In this document: one piece after another, positions 36,481 to 45,713 of the stretch | How positions within the stretch are numbered: the stretch's first letter is position 1 | How the letters are laid out: each line of letters begins with the position of its first letter | Position numbers and translations under genes: made by a program | The notes under the pieces: model-generated | What the model was told of the DNA's origin: nothing | The model's input: only the letters and a program-made list of their open reading frames with translations | The model's database searches: none | Source: RHKX01 sp046330415 | GTDB lineage: Bacteria; Actinomycetota; Thermoleophilia; Solirubrobacterales; 70-9 | DNA length: 64,000 nt | Reading direction: 5' to 3' | NCBI GenBank assembly: GCA_046330415.1 | Contig: JAXLSW010000022.1 | Span: 31,487-95,486, forward strand

Positions 36481-37289
36481 ATGAACGATCAGGGCGACGA
36501 GCGGATCGACGAGCCGGGCGAGACCCCGACGGAGCCGGAGGGCGCGGCCACGCCCCGCCCGCGCCCGAATCCGGATCGATCCGGCGGGTCTTGGCGATCT
36601 CAGCGCGCGGCTCGGGGAGCTGCAGCAGCGGGTCGAGCTGCTCGGCTCCCAGGGATCTGGTCGGCGCCCGATCCGCCGACCTCCCGCGGAGTACACCGAG
36701 TACACCTTCGGACCCGGCGAGTACGGGAGAGCAACAGCCCTACGAGGTGCCCAGGTACCGGGCCCCCGACCCCGCCCTCGGCGGCTACCAGCAGCCACCG
36801 GTGTACGGAGATCCCCACCCCCGGCCGGCTGCCGATCCCGCCGGAGGAGCAGGTCTACGAGGTACCGCCGGAGGGCCCGTCGAGGCGCCATACGAGCAGC
36901 CGACACCCGCCTTTCCGCCACCCCCGGTCGCCACCAACGGGCACAGCCAGGACCACGATGAGGTATCCGCCCGCTCCACTACCGTCGCGCTCGTGGACGC
37001 TGGGCCCTTCGACGACCTCATCGAGCTGCGGCATTTCGAGGACGAGCTGGCGAGCCTGGCGGCCGTCCGTGATGTCCGCGTGCGCCGTTTCGGCCACGGC
37101 CGGGCCAGCATCGAGGTCGGGATGACCGGCCCCTACGCGCTCTCGCGCGAGCTCTACCGGCTGGGTAGGCAGATGCGCGTCAGCGACGGCGAAGCCGGTG
37201 ACCTCGTCATCGACCTCGCGCCCGCCCCCGGCGAGACGGAGATCGATCAGGAACCGGCCACCGAATGGACGCCGGAGGCTGAGCGATGA
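36481..37289 (+). pseudogene. Pro-rich protein with conserved C-terminal domain, multiply frameshifted
   Basis: No single frame gives a coherent protein, but pieces join: an acidic start MNDQGDERIDEPGE (frame 1), a helix LSARLGELQQRVELLG with EYTEYTFGPGEY (frame 2), GEQQPYEVPRYRAPDP (frame 3), PPEEQVYEVPPEGP (frame 1), then frame 3 to the stop. The C-terminal 90 residues (VALVDAGPFDDLIELRHFED, VRVRRFGHGRASIEVGMTG) form a compact alpha/beta domain that I cannot name. At least four frame changes lie between 36588 and 36890. The stop overlaps the next start (ATGA). Confidence 0.6.
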
Positions 37290-37426
37290 TCAGGGCCGTC
37301 GTCAACGTCGTCGCGGCGATGGCGCTGCTGCTCGCCCTCTCCCTCTTCTTCATCGGCTTCATCCTCGCCCCCCTGATCGTGCTCGGAATCGGCTACGTCG
37401 TCTTCTACTTCCTCGCCCCGGACTGA
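37286..37426 (+). CDS. 46-residue two-helix membrane protein
   Basis: MIRAVVNVVAAMALLLALSL starts a strongly hydrophobic peptide of 46 aa with two membrane segments separated at about LAP (27-29) and ending FLAPD. The ATG overlaps the preceding stop by four bases and it ends 7 nt before the glycosyltransferase, so it sits within the operon, which is the main evidence that it is real. A small accessory subunit of the membrane glycosyltransferase is a reasonable guess. Confidence 0.65.
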   Translation: MIRAVVNVVAAMALLLALSLFFIGFILAPLIVLGIGYVVFYFLAPD

Positions 37427-37433
37427 CCCCGAG

Positions 37434-39673
37434 ATGCACGATCCCTACACCTTCAATCCCTCCCACTCCCCGTACGAGGACACGATCACGGGCATCCCGA
37501 CGGTGTCGCTGGAGCCCGACCCGGCCCTGCCGGCGGGCGATCCCGTCAACCCGATCGCCGCCCAGATGCTGCCCGAGACCGTCTGCCGCCACTTCCGGAT
37601 GATGCCGGTCTCCTACGACGGGCAAACCCTCGTCCTGGCGATGGCGGACCCGAGCGATGCGATGGCTCAGAACGTCGCCTTCGCCCTCACCTCGGACCCG
37701 CTCGAGGTGGTGCTCGCCCCCGCCCACCAGATCGACGCCGCGATCGACCGCGTCTACGGCGGCCTCGGACATGCCCCCGGCCTCGTCGGCATGGTCGACC
37801 CCGAGCACGGCCGGGTCGCCGGCCAGGGCGATCTCCCGGGTGGGACGGTGGTGGCCCCGGGCCGCCTCGGCGAGATCCTCGTCGGGCGCGGGCTGATCAG
37901 CGAGGAGGACCTCGCGGAGGCGCTCGAGATCCAGGAGGAGACGGGAAGCCGGATCGGCGAGATCCTCTACTACGAGGGCAAGATCCGCGAGGGCGACCTG
38001 GCCGCCGCCCTGGCCGACCAGCTGCGTGTGCCACTCGTCGATCTCGACGGCATCGAGCCCTCCCCGGAGGCGATGTCGATGGTCCCCGAGGCGCTGCAAC
38101 GCGAGGGTCGCTGCGTCCCGCTCGAGGTCGACGACGAGGCCCTCTACGTCGCGATCACCGACCCACTCGACGACGAGACCTACGAGGCGATCCGCGAGCT
38201 CACCGACCTGCGCATCCGCTCCTACATGGTCACCCGCTCCGACCTCGACGGCCTGCTGCGGCGAGTTCACCTCGAGGAGCACGTGCGTGCCGCCCGCACC
38301 GAGCTGCTGACCCGCTTCCCCGAGGACTGCGCCAACCGGGTGCTCTCCTCCGGGCAGCGCGTGTTCTTCATCTCCTTCCTGCTGCTCGTCCTCGTCGGCT
38401 TCGTGCTGTCGCCGATGAACACGGGCATCGCCCTGGTCGTCCTCTGCGTGACGATCTACATGCTCGCCTCGCTCTACAAGTTCAAGCTCTTCTACGACTC
38501 CTTCGGCCGTCGCCAGGAGTTCGACTTCACGCCCTCGGAGGTCGCCGAGATCGCCGACCGCGAGGTGCCGCGCTACACGATCCTCGTGCCGCTGTTCCGC
38601 GAGGCCGCGGTGGTCCCCCGCCTGACGGAGAACCTGACCAAGCTCGACTACCCGAAGGCGAAGCTCGAGATCCTGCTGCTCTGCGAGGAGGAGGACGACA
38701 CGACGATCGACGCGATCATCGAGGCCGACCTGCCGCCCTACTTCCAGCTCCTGGTCGTCCCCGACTCGCAGCCGAAGACGAAGCCGAAGGCATGCAACTA
38801 CGGGATCCAGCAGGCGACGGGCAAGTTCGTCGTCATCTTCGACGCCGAGGACCAGCCCGATCCCGACCAGCTCAAGAAGGTGCTGCTCGCCTGGGAGCGC
38901 TCCGAGGACAACGTCGTCTGCGTCCAGTGCAAGCTCAACTACTTCAACACCGAGCAGAACCTGCTCACCCGCTTCTTCGCCACCGAGTACGCGCTCTGGT
39001 TCGACCTCCTCCTTCCCGGCCTCGACGCTTCGGGTGCCCCGATCCCGCTCGGCGGCACCTCCAACCACTTCAACCGCGAGGCGCTCGTCGAGCTTGGAGC
39101 GTGGGACCCGTTCAACGTGACCGAGGACGCCGACCTCGGACTGCGCCTGCACAAGGCGGGCTACAAGACCGTGATGCTGAACTCGACCACGCTCGAGGAG
39201 GCCAACTCCCAACTCCAGAACTGGATCAACCAGCGCTCCCGCTGGGTCAAGGGCTACTTCCAGACCTACCTCGTCCACATGCGCCACCCGATCCGGCTGA
39301 TGCGCGAGATCGGCTTCACCGCGTGGTGGTCCTTCCAGTTCATCGTCGGCGGGACGATCATCTTCGTCCTCAACCCGATCTTCTGGGTGCTGACGACGAT
39401 CTGGCTGTTCACCCAGTCGGGGCTGATCGAGGACCTGTTCCCGGCTTCGTCTACTACGCGGCGTCGCTGCAGCTGTTCGTCGGCAACTGTCCACGTACCT
39501 CTCGGTCCCGCTCGATGCAGCGCGGGCTGTTCCACCTCGTCCGCTACGCGCTCTTCAGCCCGATCTACTGGGGGCTGATGTCGATCGGCGCCTGGAAGGG
39601 CTTCTACCAGCTGTTCACGAAGCCCTTCTACTGGGAGAAGACCGAACACGGGCTGGACGCCGGGGACCACTAG
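37434..39673 (+). CDS. GT2 glycosyltransferase with N-terminal MshEN (c-di-GMP-binding type) domains; C-terminus frameshifted
   Basis: The N-terminal 300 residues are MshEN/GspE-N type. Two copies of the c-di-GMP motif RLGxxL-x10-LxxxLxxQ are present, starting at Arg144 (RLGEIL ... Gln167) and Arg173 (RIGEIL ... Gln196). Two membrane helices (309-327, 332-349) follow, then a processive-type GT2 domain: FDAEDQPDP, TEDADLGLRL and QRSRW. The order resembles NfrB, with MshEN moved to the N-terminus. Near 39437 the frame slips by a base after EDLFP; the continuing FVYYAASLQLFVGN and QRGLFHLVRYALFSPIYWGL lie in another frame to 39673, with a second disturbed stretch at 39485-39515. Corrected length is about 745 aa. 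Confidence 0.85.
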
Positions 39674-41389
39674 GTGGAGTCGGCAACCCTCACCAACCCG
39701 CCCGGAGCGATCGCTGACGATCCCGAGGCGCCGCAGTACGACGAGCGTCGGCACGTCTCCCTCGCGGGCATGCAGGAGGAGCCGCAGGCGGCGCCCGTCA
39801 CCCGCTTGGAGACGCTGGGGATCTTCCTCGGCTTCGGTGCGGTCTACATGCTGCTCGGCATCCGGCTGCTGTCGCTGCACGTCGTCAACTTCGACGCGCT
39901 CGACCAGCTCACCAGGGCCTACATGGTCTGGTACAACGACCCGCCGAAGCTGGCCTCGATCGGCTTCTCGCTGCCGCCCGTGGGGACCCTGGTGCTGCTG
40001 CCGTTCGCGGCCATCAAGGCGCTCGTTGCCTCGGGCCTGGCGCTGCCGATCTCGTCGGCGATCTTCGGCGCCGCAACGCTCACGTTCGTCAACCGCATGT
40101 TCGCGATGGCCGACATGGTCAGGCCCGCGAGGCTGCTGATCGTCGTCCTCGTCGGGCTCAACCCGATGTTCGCCTTCTACGCGATGAACGGCAGCGGCGA
40201 TGCCGCCTACATGCTGTTCGCCGCGTTCGGGATGTTCTGCGTGCTCGGCTGGGGGCGCAACGGGTCGGCGCGGTACCTGATCGGCGCCGGGCTGGCCTTC
40301 GCGGTGGCGGTCCTCGCCCGCTACGAGTTCATCCTCTGGGCGCTGCTGCTGGCGTTCCTCGTCTCCGGGGCCCTCACCGCCAAGGGGCGGGACAAGGACG
40401 AGGTCGAGGGATCGGTGATCGCGTACCTGGCGCCGGTCATGTACGCGCTCGGGATCTGGATCTTCATCAACGCCGTGGTGCTCGGCGATCCCTTCGCCTG
40501 GGTGACCGAGGCGAGCAGCTCCGCCCCCGTCAACGCCGTCTCCTCGGCGGCTCCCGACTTCAGCCTGGTCGACGCGATCAGCAACGCGCTGCGGATCCAG
40601 CTCATCTTCCCGATCGGGCTGGTGGCGATCCCGATGCTGGTTCTCGGGACCCGCGACGCGATCGGCTACGGGATCGCCCTGCTCATAGTCCTCAACATCG
40701 CCTGGTCGGTGATCTCGGCAGCGATCGCCGGCTCCGTCGACGTGATCGAGCTGCAGGACGCGCTGCCCGCGATGGTCGCCGGCTGCGCGGGCATCGCCTG
40801 GTGCTACCTGCGGGCGGAGTCGATGCGGGCGCTGCTGTGGGCGGTGACGGTCGGTCTGGCGCTGATCTCCCTGCCGCTGGCGTGGTCGCAGATGCAGACA
40901 TTCCCGCACCAGAACCTCGAGCAGGCCTTCACGAGAGCGATCTTCAGCGGCGATGACCAGGAGGGGACCACCTCCCGCGGCGGCTTCCAGGTCGGGATCG
41001 CGACCGAGCGGGCCATGGCCGACTACATCGATGAGCAGGACATCGGCAAGAACGAGATCCTCACCGACAACGCCCGCACGTTCGGGGTCATCGTCCTGAC
41101 GGGCCGGCCGGACCTCTTCTTCGACCGCGTCGACAAGGGCGACACCGAGTGGCAGAAGGTCGTGGAGGATCCCTGGGGCAAGGTCGAGTACATCCTCGTG
41201 CAGCGAACCGACGCCGACCTGATCCAGCAGCAGTACCCGGGGATCGACGTCGGCGAGGTCGACGGGTTCGAGCCGATCGTCTCCAACGACCGCTACACGC
41301 TGGCGGCCGTATCTCCCACTCCACCGGTCACCAGCGGTGACTCCACGGTGCCCGGCACCACCTCTCAGCAGGACACGATCGGCGGCTGA
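39674..41389 (+). CDS. Polytopic membrane protein, GT-C glycosyltransferase-like
   Basis: 571 aa from GTG 39674, directly after the preceding stop. About 10-11 membrane segments follow a 45-residue cytoplasmic start, with a large extracytoplasmic C-terminal domain (from about 415) and a Thr/Ser-rich tail. The first loop VVNFDALDQLTRAYMVWYND has the acidic residues found in the first extracytoplasmic loop of GT-C enzymes, and the topology agrees; this is an inference from architecture. A partner for the GT2 enzyme in moving or elongating a lipid-linked glycan is plausible. Confidence 0.7.
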   Translation: MESATLTNPPGAIADDPEAPQYDERRHVSLAGMQEEPQAAPVTRLETLGIFLGFGAVYMLLGIRLLSLHVVNFDALDQLTRAYMVWYNDPPKLASIGFSLPPVGTLVLLPFAAIKALVASGLALPISSAIFGAATLTFVNRMFAMADMVRPARLLIVVLVGLNPMFAFYAMNGSGDAAYMLFAAFGMFCVLGWGRNGSARYLIGAGLAFAVAVLARYEFILWALLLAFLVSGALTAKGRDKDEVEGSVIAYLAPVMYALGIWIFINAVVLGDPFAWVTEASSSAPVNAVSSAAPDFSLVDAISNALRIQLIFPIGLVAIPMLVLGTRDAIGYGIALLIVLNIAWSVISAAIAGSVDVIELQDALPAMVAGCAGIAWCYLRAESMRALLWAVTVGLALISLPLAWSQMQTFPHQNLEQAFTRAIFSGDDQEGTTSRGGFQVGIATERAMADYIDEQDIGKNEILTDNARTFGVIVLTGRPDLFFDRVDKGDTEWQKVVEDPWGKVEYILVQRTDADLIQQQYPGIDVGEVDGFEPIVSNDRYTLAAVSPTPPVTSGDSTVPGTTSQQDTIGG

Positions 41390-41473
41390 ACCATCCCGCG
41401 CCCGAAGGGCGAGAGGACGTCAAGCGTCGACGGGAACGGAGGGCACCCGGCGGGAAGGCTCAGAGGCGTCCGG

Positions 41474-41830
41474 TCAGGAGATGCCGTAATGCTTGCGCAG
41501 GCGATCGCCGAGCGCTTGCGTGAGGATCTCGTTGGAGCCGATCTCGGGAGACGAGCGGACCTTGTCGCGCTCGAACGGGAGCCACACCTGACCGCCGCCG
41601 GCGGTCGCGCCCTCGAAGGGGACGAGGCGGTGACGGCCGTTTCCGAAGCGGCCCTCTCGAAGCAGGAGCCACGACGGCTCACCCTTCTCGGCGTCAACCC
41701 AGACGTCCTCGAGGCGGCCGAGGCCGCTGCCGAAGCTGTCGGTGACCCGGGAGCCGATCCAAGATCGGGCTTCCGCTACGCCGGGCTTGGTTGCTCCGTA
41801 TAGCCGCTGGGTGGTTCGTGCTGCTGCCAT
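41474..41830 (-). CDS. PRC-barrel domain protein
   Basis: 118 aa from ATG 41830; a frame extension to 41902 is unlikely. The PRC-barrel fold is seen in GSGLGRLEDVWVDAEKGEPS, WLLLREGRFGNG and HRLVPFEGATAGGGQVWLPF. The acidic C-terminus ends in an LTQALGDRLRKHYG helix that recurs in the neighbouring PRC protein. PRC-barrels mediate protein contacts in ribosome maturation and photosynthetic complexes; here the partner is unknown. Confidence 0.8.
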   Translation of the reverse strand: MAAARTTQRLYGATKPGVAEARSWIGSRVTDSFGSGLGRLEDVWVDAEKGEPSWLLLREGRFGNGRHRLVPFEGATAGGGQVWLPFERDKVRSSPEIGSNEILTQALGDRLRKHYGIS

Positions 41831-42045
41831 CGGTCCGTCCTCAGTCACAGGGGCCGGGAACGGTGGAGGCCCCATGGGAACCACTGGAAAATAGCACCAC
41901 AAGTGGTCGTTGAGAACCGATCATTCGTCCATGCACAGTGGGATTCCTAAAGCCCCACGATGGATTCGACCGGCCGCGATGCCCGGGAAGCGCAGCAGAG
42001 CGGCGCATTCCCCGGCGATCATCGGCGTCGTGCAGTGGGGCGGCG
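41831..42045. other. Intergenic region between two PRC-barrel genes
   Basis: 215 bases on the minus-strand path from the downstream end of the larger PRC gene to the start of the smaller one. It should carry the promoter of the small PRC gene. I see no ORF, RNA fold or clear promoter. Confidence 0.3.
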
Positions 42046-43160
42046 CTAGCGGTCTTGGCGCGGCGTCACCTTGACGCTGCGAAGCTCGCCGCGGATCGTC
42101 AGCTCCCCGCTGAGCTCGATCTCGACGTAGTGCGTGCCGCCCGCCTCGGCGAGCTCGCGGAGCCGATCGACCGGGTCCCGCGACTGGCGGCCACCGGCCG
42201 CGGTTGCTGGTAAGCGGGCTGGGTCCACTGCGACGGCGGCGCGGCCTGCGGCCGATGGTCCTGCTGGGGCCCCTGCCCGTAGGCGGGCTGCGCGGGCGGC
42301 TGGGGCCGGTAGACGGCCGCTGCTGGCGGACCGCGCCTGCTGCTGATAGCCATGCGGCTGCGCGGACGCCTGGTAGCCGTAGGGCTGCGCCGGGGCCGCG
42401 CTGGACGATCGCGGCTGCGGAGGCTGGTAGGCGCGGGGTCGGGCGCCGCGATCGGCGGGCGGCGGGCGATCGGGAAGGCGTGAGCCGGGCCACTCGCCGA
42501 ACGGCTGCACCGAGCCGGGCTGCGGGCCGGATGACGGGACGCTGGGGGTGCGCGCGGCGCGGTGAGCGGAGCTGGGGTCGACAGGCATGTGGGCGGGGGC
42601 GCTGCTCGGGGCCGATGGGAAGGTTGAGGGGCGCTCGAGGCGAAGTACTCGGGCGGGCCCGCGACGGGCGGTGTGTGGAAGCGGATCGTGGCTGCTCCCA
42701 TCGCCGAGCCCGGCTGACGGCTCGGGACCTCGGGCGGCGGGTCCGGGAAGCTTGGACGCGCTCGGCGGGACGAGCCGGGGCCTGAGCTCCCTGGGAGCCC
42801 TGGGAGATGGCCGTCGGCACGTTCGCCGAGTAATGGGCGCGAAGCGCGCCTTCGACGTGCTGGGTGAGCGGTGCCCCGGCCTCGATCTCGGGCGCGTCGC
42901 GCACGACCTCGCGCTCGTAGGGGACCCAGACGTGACCTGCGCCGGCGGTCGCGTCCTCGAAGGGGATCAGCGTCGTCCGGCCGCCGAAGCGCTCCTCCTT
43001 GATCAGCAGCCGTTGCCAGCACCCCCGTGCCGGGATCGATCCAGACATCCTCGAGGCGGCCGACGCTGGCGCCGTAGATGTCGTCGACGCGCGAGCCGAT
43101 CCAGCCCAGCGCCTCGTTCAGACCAGGTTTGCTTCCACCCCGCAACTCGGCCGCGATCAT
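42046..43160 (-). pseudogene. PRC-barrel protein with long Pro/Gln-rich linker, multiply frameshifted
   Basis: Starts MIAAELRGGSKPGLNEALGW with VGRLEDVWIDPGTG (frame A). Near 43020 it slips to WQRLLIKEERFGGRTTLIPF and LTQHVEGALRAHYSANVPT (frame B), which complete the PRC barrel. The Pro/Gln/Ala-rich linker then alternates frames (about 42780, 42600, 42350, 42190) before the coherent C-terminus RDPVDRLRELAEAGGTHYVE ... RSVKVTPRQDR. At least five frame changes are needed. The C-terminal segment looks like a small beta-rich or SHOCT-like end. Intact length would be about 370 aa. Either heavy sequencing error in GC-rich repeats or a decayed gene. Confidence 0.65.
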
Positions 43161-43341
43161 TCCACGTCCTGTCGTTCCTCCGGGCGGGTATCCATCCCCG
43201 ACCCGCGTCGCGGCAAGTTACCACCGCACCCTGCAGAGCGCGAGCCATTGCGCCCGGGACGCAAGAAACCTCCCTCTGGCGACCACCCCCACCGCTACAG
43301 TCGGCCATTACTTGGGTTAAAGCATTGGAACCGACGAGACG

Positions 43342-44130
43342 ATGGACCACCTGAAGCACAGATTGCCCCTGCCCATGCGCGCCGTAGCGGTCGCGCTGGC
43401 ACTGGCCCTCGCCGCCGCGGCCGCGCTTTCGCTGAGCGGCGGAATCGGGGGGCAGAGCGGCGCCCCGACCCCGGCTGTGGCCGGCTGCGGGCACCTCAAC
43501 GTCAAGCCGCAGGTCGTCAGCCGCTACCCGAAGGTCTTTGCCAACCAGTACGAGAAGAAGCTCAAGGTCTCCGTCCAGCGCGGGCGCGCCGCGGTGCGCG
43601 ATTGGCGCGTGCAGCTCTACACATTCGGCGGCTTCCTGCTCGGCGAGAGCGAGATCGACAAGAAGATGAGCAGCACCGACACAGCCAGCATGAAGCTCCG
43701 GGTGCCGATGCAGGCCGGCAAGTACACGCTGGTCACGAAGGGCACCGTCCGAGGATGCGGGGAGCTCGAGCGTGACGAGATCGTCAACTTCCGCGGCTGT
43801 CTCAACAAGCTGCCGATCGCGTTCATCGACAAGCCCGGCGGCACCGCCGCCGACTACGGCCGCTACCTGTCGGTGAAGATCGCCCCGAAGCCGGTCTGGG
43901 CGCCGCTGGTGGACATCTACGGGACCCTGTCCAACTTCGACGGCGACGTCTACGGCAAGGCCGAGCTCCCACGCGGCCAGCGCAAGCTGATCGGCGAGCA
44001 GTACCTCAACTTCAAGCTCAAGAGCGGTGGGCTCGAGAGCGGCGGCTACTCCGTCTACGTCACCGGTAAGGCCAGGCAACCAAGATCATGCGGCGACCTC
44101 GCCAAGAGCACGAGCCTCAAGTTCAAGTAG
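43342..44130 (+). CDS. Secreted protein of unknown function
   Basis: 262 aa from ATG 43342 (or 43375). An N-terminal signal or anchor (about 13-33, Ala/Leu-rich) is followed by a beta-rich region with six Cys (for example GCGHLN, RGCGELER, FRGCLNKL, RSCGDL), suggesting disulfides outside the cell. No family recognised. Ends 42 bases inside the next gene, which starts on another frame, so the three secreted proteins here are coupled. Confidence 0.75.
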   Translation: MDHLKHRLPLPMRAVAVALALALAAAAALSLSGGIGGQSGAPTPAVAGCGHLNVKPQVVSRYPKVFANQYEKKLKVSVQRGRAAVRDWRVQLYTFGGFLLGESEIDKKMSSTDTASMKLRVPMQAGKYTLVTKGTVRGCGELERDEIVNFRGCLNKLPIAFIDKPGGTAADYGRYLSVKIAPKPVWAPLVDIYGTLSNFDGDVYGKAELPRGQRKLIGEQYLNFKLKSGGLESGGYSVYVTGKARQPRSCGDLAKSTSLKFK

Positions 44131-44900
44131 CGGCGGGCGTCGTCGCGTTCTCGCTGCTCCTGCTGCTCGCCCTGATCCTGGGCTCGGGGAGGGCGGCCGC
44201 GGGTGGCGAGCGGACCGTCCGCGCCGTCCAGACGGCGGCGGGGCAGAGCGCCGAGCGCGGTAAGCGCGGAAAGCACGGAAAGCGCGGCCCCCGTGGGTAC
44301 CAGGGCCCGCAGGGACCGCCAGGACGGACGGGAGCGGAGGGCCCGAAGGGCATCGCCGCGGGACCGGCCCGCCAGTTCATCTCGATCGATTGGCAGAACG
44401 GCGACTACGCCGGGCACGACCGGCAGAGCTTCGTCGCGCCGGGCATCGGCTTCGGGGAAGTGCGGTGCACGCCGCCGAACGCCAACGAGCCGACCGGCGT
44501 GCAGTGGATCCGCTTCTACCCCGATGACGCCGGCAGCGGCTCAGTGGGCCCGTCCAAGTGGGCGACGACGATGTGGACGACGCGCAGCGGCGGCAACCTC
44601 GGTTCCGTGGGATCTCCCAACGACGACTCGCACCTGAGCGTCGTCCGGACCGCCCGGCTCGACCGCCCGAACCAGTCGAGCGGGTTCCACGAGAGCATGA
44701 ACAGCCAGGCCGTCGGCTACGACGTGCGCAGCACCGGCATGTTCACGGGGATGATCACGACCGAGCCGTTCTCCCCCGGCACGGCGAAGCCGCCGGCGAC
44801 GACCTTCCGCCTCACCTGGCACTGGGACTTCGGAGAGGGCTATGACAACCCGAGCGGACGCTGCTTCATGGCGGGGACGTTCGTGACGAAGGGAACCTGA
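44088..44900 (+). CDS. Collagen-like secreted protein 1
   Basis: 270 aa. A membrane anchor (about 14-34) and a short stalk lead to ten Gly-X-Y triplets (58-88: GKRGKHGKRGPRGYQGPQG then PPGRTGAEGPKG). A C-terminal domain of about 180 residues begins FISIDWQNGDYAGHDRQSF. The collagen part should trimerise; basic X/Y residues and Pro suit a short triple helix. The globular domain is paralogous to that of the next gene (IDW...AGHD...PGIG pattern). Exposed on the cell surface, perhaps adhesive; function not known. Confidence 0.8.
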   Translation: MRRPRQEHEPQVQVAAGVVAFSLLLLLALILGSGRAAAGGERTVRAVQTAAGQSAERGKRGKHGKRGPRGYQGPQGPPGRTGAEGPKGIAAGPARQFISIDWQNGDYAGHDRQSFVAPGIGFGEVRCTPPNANEPTGVQWIRFYPDDAGSGSVGPSKWATTMWTTRSGGNLGSVGSPNDDSHLSVVRTARLDRPNQSSGFHESMNSQAVGYDVRSTGMFTGMITTEPFSPGTAKPPATTFRLTWHWDFGEGYDNPSGRCFMAGTFVTKGT

Positions 44901-45673
44901 TGAAGGACGCGCTCAAGGGACTGAAGACGCTTGCGGGGATCAACTCACGTGCGGTGCTGCTCGCGGTCGCGTTCGTGGCGCTGCTCGGCGGGGTCGCGCT
45001 CGGAAGCGGCATCGCACCGGTTCCCGGATCAGGTGGCGGCCGCGACGGCGCCTCCACCCCGCGCGTCGCCATCGAGACGGCGGGCGGCGAGCAGCAGGCG
45101 CTCCGGGGCCAGCGCGGCAAGCGCGGCCCCCGCGGACCGCGCGGCCGGACCGGACCCGAGGGCGAGCGGGGCCCGACCGGAGACACCGGCACCCGCGGCG
45201 CAACCGGCTCCAGCGACGAGCACGTGCTCGACTTCGGCGTCGACTGGATCGGCTCCGACAACGCAGCCGGCCACGACTCTGCCGCGATCGACCTGCCGGG
45301 GATCGGCACGCTGACGATCCAATGCCCCAACACCCCGCCCGACGATCCGTCGGTGCGCAGGCTCGTGCTGACCCCCGTCAGCGGCGGCCGGCGCACGGTC
45401 GCCAACCTGACCACCTTCGAGGGCGCCGGGACGACCGCGGCGACGAACCAGCGCTACCAGAGCGACGACATCACGCCGATCACGGCCCTGATCCCCAACA
45501 ACGGGATGATCTCGGGCAGCTTCAGCGTCGAGCCGAACTCGGGGGGCAGCGCCGACGCCGGCCAGCTTCCCGTCGCCGACATCACGCTCTCGAGCTACTG
45601 GAAGGTCAACGACCCGATCGCCAGCGAGAACTCCTGCCACATCAGCGCCCAGGTCCTGGCGAAGGGCTACTGA
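44900..45673 (+). CDS. Collagen-like secreted protein 2
   Basis: 257 aa; its ATG overlaps the preceding TGA by one base. Membrane anchor at about 17-37, then eleven Gly-X-Y triplets (70-103) beginning GQRGKRGPRGPRGRTGPEG. The C-terminal domain opens FGVDWIGSDNAAGHDSAAID and shares the framework of collagen-like protein 1, so the two are a tandem duplication that may form hetero- or homotrimers. Two Cys (IQCPN, ENSCH) are conserved in position with RCTPP and GRCFM of the neighbour. Confidence 0.8.
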   Translation: MKDALKGLKTLAGINSRAVLLAVAFVALLGGVALGSGIAPVPGSGGGRDGASTPRVAIETAGGEQQALRGQRGKRGPRGPRGRTGPEGERGPTGDTGTRGATGSSDEHVLDFGVDWIGSDNAAGHDSAAIDLPGIGTLTIQCPNTPPDDPSVRRLVLTPVSGGRRTVANLTTFEGAGTTAATNQRYQSDDITPITALIPNNGMISGSFSVEPNSGGSADAGQLPVADITLSSYWKVNDPIASENSCHISAQVLAKGY

Positions 45674-45713
45674 CCCGGAGACATCGGGCGGGCGCTCCTA
45701 TACTCGCCGCAGC

